The notes: generated by a model not told the origin, from the sequence alone. Positions 45,701 through 54,479 are shown, counted from the first letter of the stretch. The stretch is 64,000 nucleotides of DNA from JBNLBS01 sp050303415 (GCA_050303415.1 JBNLBS010000010.1:77060-141059), one strand, 5' to 3'. Translations and numbers: made by a program.

Positions 45701-47116
45701 ATGATTATTTCTTTTATGTGTTTTTTGCTGGGCTTTACCGTGATCGGTATTTCTTCAGCCTGGAAAAGTAGGGGCACCCGTCACGATTATTATCTGGCCA
45801 GCGGCACAGTCAAACCCTGGCTGGTAGGCTTGTCGGCAGTAGCGACTAATAACAGCGGTTACATGTTTATCGGTGTGATCGGTTACACCTATAGCGTTGG
45901 TCTTGCCGCCATCTGGCTGATGTGTGGCTGGATTGCCGGCGATTTTTTAGCGTCTTTATTTGTTCATGCCAGACTTCGGGTTGCAACCTCGATGAGCGAC
46001 GAGGTCAGTTATGCCGGAGTGCTCAGTAACTGGTCAGGCAGCAACAACCGGTTGTTACAGCGAGTTATCGGTGCTATTTCGTTGCTTTTTTTACTGGCTT
46101 ACGCCAGTGCCCAGCTGATTGCCGGCAGCAAAGCCTTGCATGTGTTGTTCGAATGGCCTCCCTGGGCCGGAGCGTGCATCGGGGCTTTTTTGGTCATGAT
46201 TTATTGTTTTGCCGGCGGTATACGTGCTTCAATCTGGACTGATGCTGCGCAGTCATTGGTTATGATAGTGGCGATGGCTGTCTTATTGCTCAGTGCTGTA
46301 GCATCAATGGGTGGCGTTGAGATGTCGATAGCACGGATGCAACAGATCAACGGTTTTCTGGATTGGTTTCCCAAAGATTTAGTTTTTCCGGGGTTGGCAG
46401 GAAGCGTGTTGTTTGTAATAGGCTGGGTGTTTGCCGGGTTATCGGTTATCGGCCAGCCTCATATCATGGTTCGTTTTATGACGCTGGACGATGTCGATAA
46501 AATGTATCAGGCAAGGTTTTGGTATTATCTTTGGTTTATCGGGTTTTACTCACTTGCTACCTGTGTTGGGCTGATTTCCCGAATCTACCTGACCGATGTT
46601 GGCGCTTTTGATGCCGAACTGGCGCTGCCGACGATGGCATTGCAACTGCTGCCGCCGGAATTGGTCGGTTTAGTGTTGGCGGGCATTTTTGCCGCCACCA
46701 TGTCTACGGCTGATTCTTTGTTGTTAAGTTGCTCGGCGGCTGTCACGCATGATCTTTTTCCTCATAAAATAGAAAATACAGTTCTAATTAAATTGACGAC
46801 CCTATTCGTAACTTTTTGTGCACTGTTATGGGCTTTGTTAAGTAACCAGAGTGTGTTCAGTCTGGTAGTAATGGCTTGGTCAGGGTTGGCCAGTGCTTTT
46901 GCTCCATTGTTAATCGTGTTATGTCTGGGCGGTAGACCAAGTCAAACACAATCGATTACAGCCGTAGTTACGGGGTTGGCGGTTGCTTTGCTATGGCGTT
47001 ACCAAGGCTGGCATCTTGCTACTTATGAAGGTATGGCGGGAATATTGGCTGGACTGCTTATCTTGTTTTTGCCTGTTGTTAATATTAGGTGGCAGCAAAT
47101 ATTGGTAAAAAACTAA
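45701..47116 (+). CDS. Sodium/solute symporter (SSS family)
   Basis: A 471-residue transporter with about 12-13 helices. It has SAVATNNSGYMFIGVIGYTYSVG and the conserved FAGGIRASIWTDAAQ plus GIFAATMSTADSLLLSCSAAV, which are the Na+ site signatures of the PutP/SSS group. It follows ectC by about 50 bases on the same strand, so uptake or recovery of a compatible solute such as ectoine or proline is likely. The substrate is an inference from position. Confidence 0.88.
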   Translation: MIISFMCFLLGFTVIGISSAWKSRGTRHDYYLASGTVKPWLVGLSAVATNNSGYMFIGVIGYTYSVGLAAIWLMCGWIAGDFLASLFVHARLRVATSMSDEVSYAGVLSNWSGSNNRLLQRVIGAISLLFLLAYASAQLIAGSKALHVLFEWPPWAGACIGAFLVMIYCFAGGIRASIWTDAAQSLVMIVAMAVLLLSAVASMGGVEMSIARMQQINGFLDWFPKDLVFPGLAGSVLFVIGWVFAGLSVIGQPHIMVRFMTLDDVDKMYQARFWYYLWFIGFYSLATCVGLISRIYLTDVGAFDAELALPTMALQLLPPELVGLVLAGIFAATMSTADSLLLSCSAAVTHDLFPHKIENTVLIKLTTLFVTFCALLWALLSNQSVFSLVVMAWSGLASAFAPLLIVLCLGGRPSQTQSITAVVTGLAVALLWRYQGWHLATYEGMAGILAGLLILFLPVVNIRWQQILVKN

Positions 47117-47130
47117 AATCCAAATGCTTC

Positions 47131-47172
47131 CTTAGATAGGGGAAATGTTTTAAGACCTGTCTAAGACTTCTT
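47131..47172 (+). terminator. Weak intrinsic terminator after the symporter gene
   Basis: CTTAGATAGG (47131-47140) pairs with CCTGTCTAAG (47156-47165), one G-U pair included, followed by a T-rich stretch. It probably ends the ectABC-symporter transcript. Confidence 0.5.
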
Positions 47173-47331
47173 GTTTTAACCAGAATTATTGAGTCGTATT
47201 ATTTTATTAAAAATGGATTGCGTGAGCTACCTAATTAATCCGCGCTGAATTGCTCTATGCGGAATTTAGTGTCTGAAAAAAAAATATAGTTTAGTGACAT
47301 TTAACAAGGAAAGGTTTTCTACGGTCCAATC

Positions 47332-48102
47332 TCAAAGAATCCAGTTGATTTCCCGGGCTGTTTTTTCGCCGATTATACAGTCACTTAAACTGTCAGCCAT
47401 ACGAGAGTCATTAGCGGATAATGCCAGGCGGCCAGACATGATTTCTGCAAGTTTTTGTGGAAAAAGCGGATTTAGGTCCGGTTCGGCATAGCCGTCTGGG
47501 TAGCGTGGTTCATTGTGCTTATTGTACTTATCTGTGGCTCCTAAGGTATGTAGAAACTCATGAGTGATAATGATGTTGTTTTGAGCTTCCTGTTGCTCTG
47601 AGGCAAAAGCATGCACAATGGCGATTAGCCCCTTATCCAGGCCGAGTGAGTGTGGTAACGTTCTTCCGGGCCTGGCTTCATGGTAATAAATGATGACGTT
47701 GATATTCTGATAGTTATCCGCTTTGGGCAGATTTTGAAAAGCCCAGTAACGTAATTTAAGTCCCCACCAGATAATTGCCAGCACATTCGAATTTAGCTCA
47801 GGGTCGCTGGGTGGCGCTTGTAGTAGTTTCTGCTCTAGGCGAGTGAAAGTTGCCTGTTCCATCAATAGTCCATAATTTTCACTTTGTTGTTGTATAAAAC
47901 GATCAATTTCATCAAATTTTTCCACCTTCAGCTGTTCAATATATTCTTCCACTATTCTGCTGCCGTTATCGCCATTAATGGGGTGAATAATAATACCCAG
48001 TGTTGATGTCCATGATCTGGAGGCCAATCTTTGGCTTTTACTGTAAAAGGCGACAAAGGCCAATAAAATCAATAAGAGAGTAATGCGGATAAGTTTGAAC
48101 AT
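47332..48102 (-). CDS. Membrane-anchored metalloprotease-like protein
   Basis: A 256-residue protein with an N-terminal signal anchor (about 5-20). HEFLHTLGATDKY at 181-193 gives HExxHxxGxxD, the zinc motif of metzincins in which the third ligand is Asp, as in snapalysin. A substrate-binding-like strand IIIT precedes it. I do not recognise a named family. Proteolysis of an envelope protein is a reasonable guess. It stands alone and is read opposite to its neighbours. Confidence 0.65.
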   Translation of the reverse strand: MFKLIRITLLLILLAFVAFYSKSQRLASRSWTSTLGIIIHPINGDNGSRIVEEYIEQLKVEKFDEIDRFIQQQSENYGLLMEQATFTRLEQKLLQAPPSDPELNSNVLAIIWWGLKLRYWAFQNLPKADNYQNINVIIYYHEARPGRTLPHSLGLDKGLIAIVHAFASEQQEAQNNIIITHEFLHTLGATDKYNKHNEPRYPDGYAEPDLNPLFPQKLAEIMSGRLALSANDSRMADSLSDCIIGEKTAREINWIL

Positions 48103-48387
48103 GAATAATTAGGCTTTGATAAAGGGTTAGTAAGGCTGGTAAACGATTCATGAAAATTCTATCACGTCAGCAAAAAACTGAATAAAAAGGGTTGAAATTA
48201 TAGGGTTATTTTTTATTGGCAATGATTGTATGTAAGTCATTTTATATACTATATGTAAGCAATAACTGACAGCAATTATACCTATTGTAAATTGTTTATA
48301 ATTTAGACAGTATGTTGGGTAAATTATTAATTATTTAACTTATATAATTTTTTTATAGGGTTGATACTATATCTATATAGGTGGGCT

Positions 48388-48945
48388 ATGAAGCATATTA
48401 AATTTTTATTGATAAGTTCGGCGACAATTTTGCTTGGCGGGTGTTTAGAAGAAAAATCCTCCATTAGTCCGAAAATGATGGCTGACGCAGTGCATACTGT
48501 GATTGAAGCGGATCGAAGCGCGTATACCAAATATATAGTCAACCGTCTGGTTAATGAAGAAAAAGTGATCAAAGCGACTGAGCATTGGCGTGATGAAAAA
48601 ACACTTTTATTACCTGCGCAAATGTTTCGTGCCGGCGCCGAAATTGCTGCAGAAAAGCAGGATCAGTTTAGTTATGCCTTGTTGTCACAATGGGCGTTAA
48701 ATAAGAAAAATCTACCTAAAACAGAAGTTGAAAAAAAAGGTTTACAACAAGTCTCTGAAACCGGTGATGTGTTTTATGGGGAGGAAAGTTTAGGCGACAA
48801 TAATTTTTTTACTGCGATTTATCCCGATATAGCGGTAGCTGATGCCTGTGTTGAGTGCCATAACAAGCATGAGGATACGGAAAAAACTGATTTTAAAATC
48901 GGTGATGTGATGGGCGGGGTTGTGATTAGAATACCTCTCAGTTAA
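48388..48945 (+). CDS. Tll0287-like haem-binding lipoprotein (DUF3365)
   Basis: A 185-residue exported lipoprotein. The signal peptide ends in the lipobox LGGC at about residue 20. The rest matches the Tll0287-like/DUF3365 domain, which is PAS-like and carries one c-type haem; here the site is CVECH in VADACVECHNKH. AGGTGG precedes the ATG at 48388; a longer frame from 48361 is rejected. In other bacteria this domain serves as a periplasmic redox or gas sensor. It opens the redox island and may work with the H-NOX reductase downstream. Confidence 0.82.
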   Translation: MKHIKFLLISSATILLGGCLEEKSSISPKMMADAVHTVIEADRSAYTKYIVNRLVNEEKVIKATEHWRDEKTLLLPAQMFRAGAEIAAEKQDQFSYALLSQWALNKKNLPKTEVEKKGLQQVSETGDVFYGEESLGDNNFFTAIYPDIAVADACVECHNKHEDTEKTDFKIGDVMGGVVIRIPLS

Positions 48946-49118
48946 TAGGAGTTTTATATAGTTATTATATATATGTTTAATAGGGTTATTTTTTTGTGAA
49001 AAATATTATCTAGGAGGTTTTTATATTGGATTGAATATTATTTTTTGGTCTCTTGTTATAAAGATATAAAGCGATAAGAACAATAAATTTATAAAATCGT
49101 TTTTAAAGGTGTTTAATT

Positions 49119-51701
49119 ATGCATGGCATGATATTTGGCGAATTAAAGAAATTCGTTGACTCTAATTTGGGTGGGGATAGTTGGGTTACATTGCTTAATA
49201 AAGCGGGCCTGGACGAACGTGTCTACATACCTGTAAAAGAATACCCTGATAAGGAAGCTGTGCAATTAGTCATGACAGCCTCTGAAATTACCGGCATTAA
49301 AATTCCTGACTTGTTGAGGACATTCGGAAAATATATGGTGCCGGATCTTCTATTGCTGTTCAGACGACAGATTCAGCCGGACTGGAACTTGATGGATTTG
49401 TACGCCCAAATTGAGGATACCATCCATAATGTTGTACGCTTGAGAAATCCGGGGGCCAAACCGCCTCAATTACGTGTAGAACGCAAATCACCGGACGAGG
49501 TGGTGATATTTTATTCTTCATCTCGAAAAATGTGTGCATTAGGCATAGGGTTGATTCAAGGCATTGCCGAAACTTTTGGTGAATCTGTCGATATTAATGA
49601 ATCCACCTGTATGCATAAAGGGGATGCCTGTTGCACGATTGCGGTAAAGCTCAATAACCCGATTGGGCTCAGTAAGCCATTTTCGGCGTTGAAAATACAA
49701 GGTGAAATTCAACAATGTGCCAATACGGCAATCAAACAAACTATCGGTACGGCTGAAAACCCTCCCTTGGTAATCATTGGTGCCGGGCCGGCGGGAGTGC
49801 ATGCTGCACGAGAATTTTTACGGTTATCACCTAAAACCAGGCTGATAATGTATGGTTCCGAACCTTGGCAGCCTTATAACCGCGTCAGGCTTTCAGACCT
49901 TCTGGCCGGTGAGATTGAATGGGATGAAATTGCCAATGATCTGACCGTGCCGGAAAATAGCGAAGCTTTCGTTAAAATTAACACGCCAATTGTCCAAATC
50001 GATAAAGCCAACAAATGTGTTATCGATGTTTATGGTAATCAACAGCCCTATGCAAACTTGATTCTTGCTGTCGGCAGTCGGGCCAGACGTGCTGATGCCA
50101 AGGCAAAAACCAGTTTATATGGTGTTTATACCTATCGGGATGTAGATGATGCGCAGGATTTGATGACACATGTCGTGCAAAGTTCTAATACCGTAGTGGT
50201 TGGCGGCGGTGTGTTAGGCGTTGAAGTGGCTTTTGCATTAAAGACTCAGAACCCGACCACTGAGGTGACGATCATTCATAAAAATGATCGATTGATCAAT
50301 AGGCAGTTGGATGAATATGCTTCGGCATTTTTACTTAAGCAAGTCCATAAAGCCGGTATTAAAGTTTACTTTAATTCGGAAATTGATGAATTTATCGGTG
50401 ACAGCGAAATAAAAAGTTTACGTTTGCGCAATGGCGATTTGGTTTTATGTGACAATCTTGTGTCTTGTGCCGGTATAGTCGCCAATACCAATCTGGCTGC
50501 CGATGCTGGCATTGAAACTCGGCGCGGTATTAAGGTTAATAATTACTTACAAACCAGTGATCCATATGTTTATGCGGTGGGTGAGTGTGCTGAGCATATG
50601 GGAAAAACCTACGGTTTGATTGGTCCGGGTATTGAACAGGCAAGTGTTGCCGTTAAAAATATACTCTATAACAATGTTGAGGAGTACACCGGCTCGGCTC
50701 AATCCATGCGGGTTAAAGTCAAGCATATGCCGGTTTTCTCATTGGAAAAAAATAAATTAAACAAACAAGGGATAAAGCGCCTGATTTTTGAAGATGATCA
50801 AGCCGTTAAATTTAGAGAACTTTTACTTAAAAAAGGCCGATTGGTTGGGGCGACAGCATTGGGGGAATGGCCTGAAATAGCCCAGGTACAAGAGGCAATT
50901 GATAATAGAATGTATGTCTGGCCCTGGCATCGTTTTTATTTCTCTCGTAAAGGATCGTTATGGCCGGAGTCCGGTTTCACCGATCCAAATGTATGGCCTG
51001 ACTCAACCATGGTATGTACCTGTGGCGCTGTTACACGTGGTGAAGTGGGTACTGCGATAAAGGAAGGTTGTGATACCGTCTTGAAAATCAGGGAGCGAAC
51101 CGGTGCAGCATTAGGTTGCGGAACCTGTAAACCAATATTGGCAATGTTAACAGGCTCAAAGTCGGAATCTTTGTCGGCAACACTAACAGGCTCTTTCTTT
51201 TTCTGTACTTTACTGGCAGCAGTATTCTCCGCCGGTTTTTTACTGCCACCTTTTTCTATTCCTGCCAGTTTGCAGCAGCGAAGTTTTTTATCTGAACTGT
51301 TATTTGATAACGGTTGGCAGCAAGTGAGCGGATATACCGTTTTGGCTTTGATGGCTTTTAGTTTTGTCCTCAGTATTAATAAACGGTGGAAAATGTTGCA
51401 ATTTGCCAGTTTTTATTTTTGGCGAGTTATGCATGTGCTGTTCCTGTCCTTATCAATAGCGGTACTGTTGATTCATACAAACTTTAGCCTTGGACAAAAT
51501 TTTAACTTTCAATTTATTATTTTTTACTTTATCACTTTGGCTAGTGGCTTTGTCATAGGAAGTTTAGTTATTCTTGAAGGTGGTTTTTTTGGGGCAATGT
51601 TTAGAAACACCCGTACCTACTTAGCCCGATTGCATATTGTCTTGGTTTGGATATTAACCGGACTGTTAGTGAGTCATATCGCTTCCGTATATTATTTTTA
51701 A
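49119..51701 (+). CDS. H-NOX / FAD-NAD(P)H reductase / BFD [2Fe-2S] / membrane di-haem b fusion
   Basis: An 860-residue multidomain protein. Residues 1-180 are an H-NOX domain: proximal H103, PGAKPP at 111-116 and the YxSxR haem-propionate motif at 132-136. The position of the distal Tyr used for oxygen in Thermoanaerobacter H-NOX is Leu141, which predicts NO selectivity. Residues about 215-610 form a NirB-like FAD/NAD(P)H reductase with GAGPAG (221-226) and GGGVLG (362-367). A BFD-type cluster has C633, C635, C667 and C670. Residues 690-860 hold four or five helices with His pairs 772/786 and 839/853, each 14 apart, fit for two b haems. NirB's sirohaem domain is absent. An undecahaem cytochrome gene follows within 14 bases. 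Confidence 0.85.
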   Translation: MHGMIFGELKKFVDSNLGGDSWVTLLNKAGLDERVYIPVKEYPDKEAVQLVMTASEITGIKIPDLLRTFGKYMVPDLLLLFRRQIQPDWNLMDLYAQIEDTIHNVVRLRNPGAKPPQLRVERKSPDEVVIFYSSSRKMCALGIGLIQGIAETFGESVDINESTCMHKGDACCTIAVKLNNPIGLSKPFSALKIQGEIQQCANTAIKQTIGTAENPPLVIIGAGPAGVHAAREFLRLSPKTRLIMYGSEPWQPYNRVRLSDLLAGEIEWDEIANDLTVPENSEAFVKINTPIVQIDKANKCVIDVYGNQQPYANLILAVGSRARRADAKAKTSLYGVYTYRDVDDAQDLMTHVVQSSNTVVVGGGVLGVEVAFALKTQNPTTEVTIIHKNDRLINRQLDEYASAFLLKQVHKAGIKVYFNSEIDEFIGDSEIKSLRLRNGDLVLCDNLVSCAGIVANTNLAADAGIETRRGIKVNNYLQTSDPYVYAVGECAEHMGKTYGLIGPGIEQASVAVKNILYNNVEEYTGSAQSMRVKVKHMPVFSLEKNKLNKQGIKRLIFEDDQAVKFRELLLKKGRLVGATALGEWPEIAQVQEAIDNRMYVWPWHRFYFSRKGSLWPESGFTDPNVWPDSTMVCTCGAVTRGEVGTAIKEGCDTVLKIRERTGAALGCGTCKPILAMLTGSKSESLSATLTGSFFFCTLLAAVFSAGFLLPPFSIPASLQQRSFLSELLFDNGWQQVSGYTVLALMAFSFVLSINKRWKMLQFASFYFWRVMHVLFLSLSIAVLLIHTNFSLGQNFNFQFIIFYFITLASGFVIGSLVILEGGFFGAMFRNTRTYLARLHIVLVWILTGLLVSHIASVYYF

Positions 51702-51714
51702 CTGGGGCTATCGG

Positions 51715-53058
51715 ATGTTTTTTAAATTGTTGGATTATAGATATACTGGTTTACTGTGTTTGCTGCTGGTTATCGGGTATTTTTCGGTCGAAATGTTTGG
51801 TGCTAGCAAACAACGGTTCTTACCGGGGCAGACAACCTCGGCCCATCATCAAGTTGAATTAGCCTGTGAGCTGTGTCATTCTCCGCTGGATGGAGTCAAA
51901 CAAGAGGTTTGTCTGGATTGTCATGGTGATGCTCTCAAACAAGTATCTGACTCACATGCCGTCAAAGTGTTTAATGACCCAAGGTCTTTTGCCATGCTGG
52001 AGAAATTGGACGCTAAACGTTGCGTTACCTGTCATGCCGAACATCTTGGTGAACAATATCAGGATAAGGCGGCATCGGTGCCAGTGGATTTTTGTTTTGC
52101 CTGTCATGATGATATCGGTCAAGAGCGAGCCAGCCATAAAGGTTTGTCGCCGGAAGGCTGTAGTGCCTCCGGGTGTCATAATTATCATGATAATACGGCT
52201 TTGTATGAAGATTTCGTTAAAAAGCATCTTGACGAGCAAGGTACATTTATTTCAGCTGTTGTACCGTCACGCAATATTGGCACAATCAATCGACAAAAAG
52301 TAAAAATCGCAGTTAAAAGCCTGAACTCTGATGATCATGACGGGCGAAGTTTAAAGCAGAATCCAACGCTTATTGGCCAGTGGGCTGACAGTGAACATGC
52401 GGCGGCGGGTATAAACTGCAGTCATTGTCATCAGGCAAATAGTAAAATAGCCGGCATGAGAAATATGGAATGGGATGACCGTGTTAGTGAGAAAGTTTGC
52501 CAACATTGCCATGATAAAGAGGCGGAGAGATTCTTTCAAGGTAAACATGGTATGCGATTGGCGGCGGGTTTATCACCAATGAAACCGGGGTTAGCCAGAA
52601 TCCCGATGAACCCTAAAGCCCATGACAAGGAGTTGACGTGTAATAGCTGTCATTCCGCTCATGATTATGAAATGCAAAAAGCTGCTGTCGATAGTTGTCT
52701 GACTTGTCATGATGATACTCATAGCAAGGCTTATTTAGAATCACCCCATTATCAGCTGTGGAAGAAGGCATTGTCCGGTGAATTGCCGGCCGGCGCGGGT
52801 GTTTCTTGTGCGACCTGCCATTTGCCAAGACTGATTGTAAAGCAGGAGGGAGTAACCAGGGTCCTGGTTGATCACAATCAAAATGCAAATTTACGACCTA
52901 ATTCCAAAATGATTCGTGATGTTTGCATGCATTGTCATGGCCTGGAATTCTCATTGGCATCATTGGCCGATAGTAATTTGCAGTTAAATAACTATTCCGG
53001 TCAGCCCATTAAAAGTCACAAAACGGTTGAAATGGTTCGAAACAGGAAAAAGAAATAA
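51715..53058 (+). CDS. Membrane-anchored undecahaem cytochrome c
   Basis: A 447-residue protein with an N-terminal membrane anchor (about 10-27). Ten CXXCH sites start at residues 51, 66, 103, 127, 235, 262, 309, 328, 365 and 404, and a CX4CH (CSASGCH) is at 149. The C-terminal part resembles multihaem nitrite- and hydroxylamine-type cytochromes, with histidine-rich loops between sites, but no catalytic site can be named. It begins 14 bases after the H-NOX reductase stop, so it is the likely periplasmic electron acceptor of that protein. Confidence 0.88.
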   Translation: MFFKLLDYRYTGLLCLLLVIGYFSVEMFGASKQRFLPGQTTSAHHQVELACELCHSPLDGVKQEVCLDCHGDALKQVSDSHAVKVFNDPRSFAMLEKLDAKRCVTCHAEHLGEQYQDKAASVPVDFCFACHDDIGQERASHKGLSPEGCSASGCHNYHDNTALYEDFVKKHLDEQGTFISAVVPSRNIGTINRQKVKIAVKSLNSDDHDGRSLKQNPTLIGQWADSEHAAAGINCSHCHQANSKIAGMRNMEWDDRVSEKVCQHCHDKEAERFFQGKHGMRLAAGLSPMKPGLARIPMNPKAHDKELTCNSCHSAHDYEMQKAAVDSCLTCHDDTHSKAYLESPHYQLWKKALSGELPAGAGVSCATCHLPRLIVKQEGVTRVLVDHNQNANLRPNSKMIRDVCMHCHGLEFSLASLADSNLQLNNYSGQPIKSHKTVEMVRNRKKK

Positions 53059-53173
53059 GTCATAAAGATTAAGCCGGTCGTACAATGGTTATCGGAAATG
53101 GACTGTGTGTAAAATACTTGTTATTTAAGCGGTATTCGGCCAAACTGAAAATCCATGTTACCGGAGGAAGACA

Positions 53174-54055
53174 ATGATTCGATTGGTTTATATCAGCCAG
53201 ACGGTTAAGCCGTTTAGTACCGATGAATTAATGGCTTTGCTTAGGGAGTGCCGTCGGGGGAATGCAAAAAAGGATATCTCGGGGGTTTTGCTTTACCATA
53301 ATGAATGTTTTATTCAGGTTTTGGAAGGTAAGGAAGAAGATGTAAATCAAACCTTTGCTGTCATCAAAAAAGACCCCCGGCATAAAAATATTACCGAGTT
53401 AGAAAGAAAATATATAACCGAGCGCCAGTTTAAAGACTGGAATATGGGGTTTGAAGAGTTGAACGACTCGCAATTGAGCCAGTTAAAAATAGAAGGCTTA
53501 AGCGATTTCTTTTCCGATCGGCAGGATAAAAGTGTTGATGGAGGCATTAACCAAAGCCTGGTCGGTTCTTTGATGACTTTTTTTAAAGACTCGTATAATC
53601 AGCGAAAAACACACGAAGAACTACCCATTAGTGATGATCAGCATGGTGCGCTAGTCTTGTTTCATAAGGCTATCCGAGGTGCGGTGACGGTTTTGGCATT
53701 TTTAATGGTGCTGGTTATTTTTCTGGGTGTTGCAGAAGTGGTTTATGTGATTTACCAAAAACTGAGTACACCGCCGTATTTTTTGCTTAGTATTCCAGAT
53801 ATTCTCGCAACTTTTGGCGCTTTTCTTACCGTGCTGATTGCCATTGAAATTTTTCTAAATATCAGTTTGTATCTGCGTAGCGATGTAGTTCCGGTTAAAC
53901 TGGTCGTTGCCACTGCATTGATGGCTATTTCCCGAAAGGTAATCGTCTTTGATTTTAAAAAGCTGCCGCCGGATTATATCTATGCCAGCGGAGCTGTGGT
54001 GTTGGCATTAGGATTAACCTATTGGCTACTGGATAAAAAACATCAGGATAAGTAG
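53174..54055 (+). CDS. BLUF blue-light receptor fused to PsiE-like membrane domain
   Basis: A 293-residue protein. Residues 1-95 are a BLUF domain that binds FAD: Y6, N30, Q48, W89 and M91 fall at the spacing of AppA Y21, N45, Q63, W104 and M106. After a linker (about 100-160) come about four helices with the PsiE signature VKLVVATALMAISRKVIVF (phosphate-starvation-inducible family). GGAGGAAG precedes the ATG. A cytoplasmic light sensor coupled directly to a membrane domain is unusual. The output of PsiE domains is not known. Confidence 0.85.
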   Translation: MIRLVYISQTVKPFSTDELMALLRECRRGNAKKDISGVLLYHNECFIQVLEGKEEDVNQTFAVIKKDPRHKNITELERKYITERQFKDWNMGFEELNDSQLSQLKIEGLSDFFSDRQDKSVDGGINQSLVGSLMTFFKDSYNQRKTHEELPISDDQHGALVLFHKAIRGAVTVLAFLMVLVIFLGVAEVVYVIYQKLSTPPYFLLSIPDILATFGAFLTVLIAIEIFLNISLYLRSDVVPVKLVVATALMAISRKVIVFDFKKLPPDYIYASGAVVLALGLTYWLLDKKHQDK

Positions 54056-54060
54056 CTTAA

Positions 54061-54468
54061 TTAACCAAGTTGTAAGGGAATTTCCACGGCCTTTTGGTCT
54101 TTTATTTGATAACCGCGGATTTCCAGTACACCTTTGGTATTTAGTGAAATAATCAGGTACAGAGCATCGGGATAGGCGGCTTGCTGAATATCTAAGGCAG
54201 AAGGTACCGCTGGTGCACTGGGATGTGAGTGATAGATGGCAAATAGTTGTTCATCTTTTTCGCGCATGGTTTTCATGGCTGAAATTTGTGCCTGGGGCTC
54301 CAGTTGAAAGCGTTGTTGGTGCTGTTGGTCAGTATTGTTGATCGGATAATGGCTGCTGGCAATACCGTTTTTGCTGCCGATAAGTCCGCAAATTTCCTGA
54401 TCCGGCGATATTTGAGCCAAATGTAACAGTTGATTGGTGATATGGCGTGGTAGTTTAGCTGCTTTCAT
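54061..54468 (-). CDS. JAMM/MPN-domain metallopeptidase (M67 family)
   Basis: A 135-residue zinc peptidase-like protein. E25 in QEICGLIG and the HSHPSAPAVPSALD motif give the full JAMM set (Glu, His, His, Ser, Asp). Bacterial relatives remove residues from ubiquitin-like sulphur carriers or act in sulphur transfer to cysteine. No such partner gene is nearby. It is 12 bases from prmC on the same strand. Confidence 0.88.
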   Translation of the reverse strand: MKAAKLPRHITNQLLHLAQISPDQEICGLIGSKNGIASSHYPINNTDQQHQQRFQLEPQAQISAMKTMREKDEQLFAIYHSHPSAPAVPSALDIQQAAYPDALYLIISLNTKGVLEIRGYQIKDQKAVEIPLQLG

Positions 54469-54479
54469 CGTTATTTTTC

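Noticed and set aside
49013..49045. Leader peptide after an orphan AGGAGG upstream of the H-NOX gene
   Set aside because: The nearest in-frame start gives stop within two codons; the next is too far away.
49119..51701. Assimilatory nitrite reductase large subunit (nirB)
   Set aside because: The FAD and BFD parts are similar, but the sirohaem/4Fe-4S catalytic domain is missing, and the ends are H-NOX and membrane domains.
51715..53058. Hydroxylamine oxidoreductase
   Set aside because: Multihaem pattern is somewhat alike, but haem count, CX4CH and membrane anchor differ, and no catalytic crosslink Tyr can be identified by eye.
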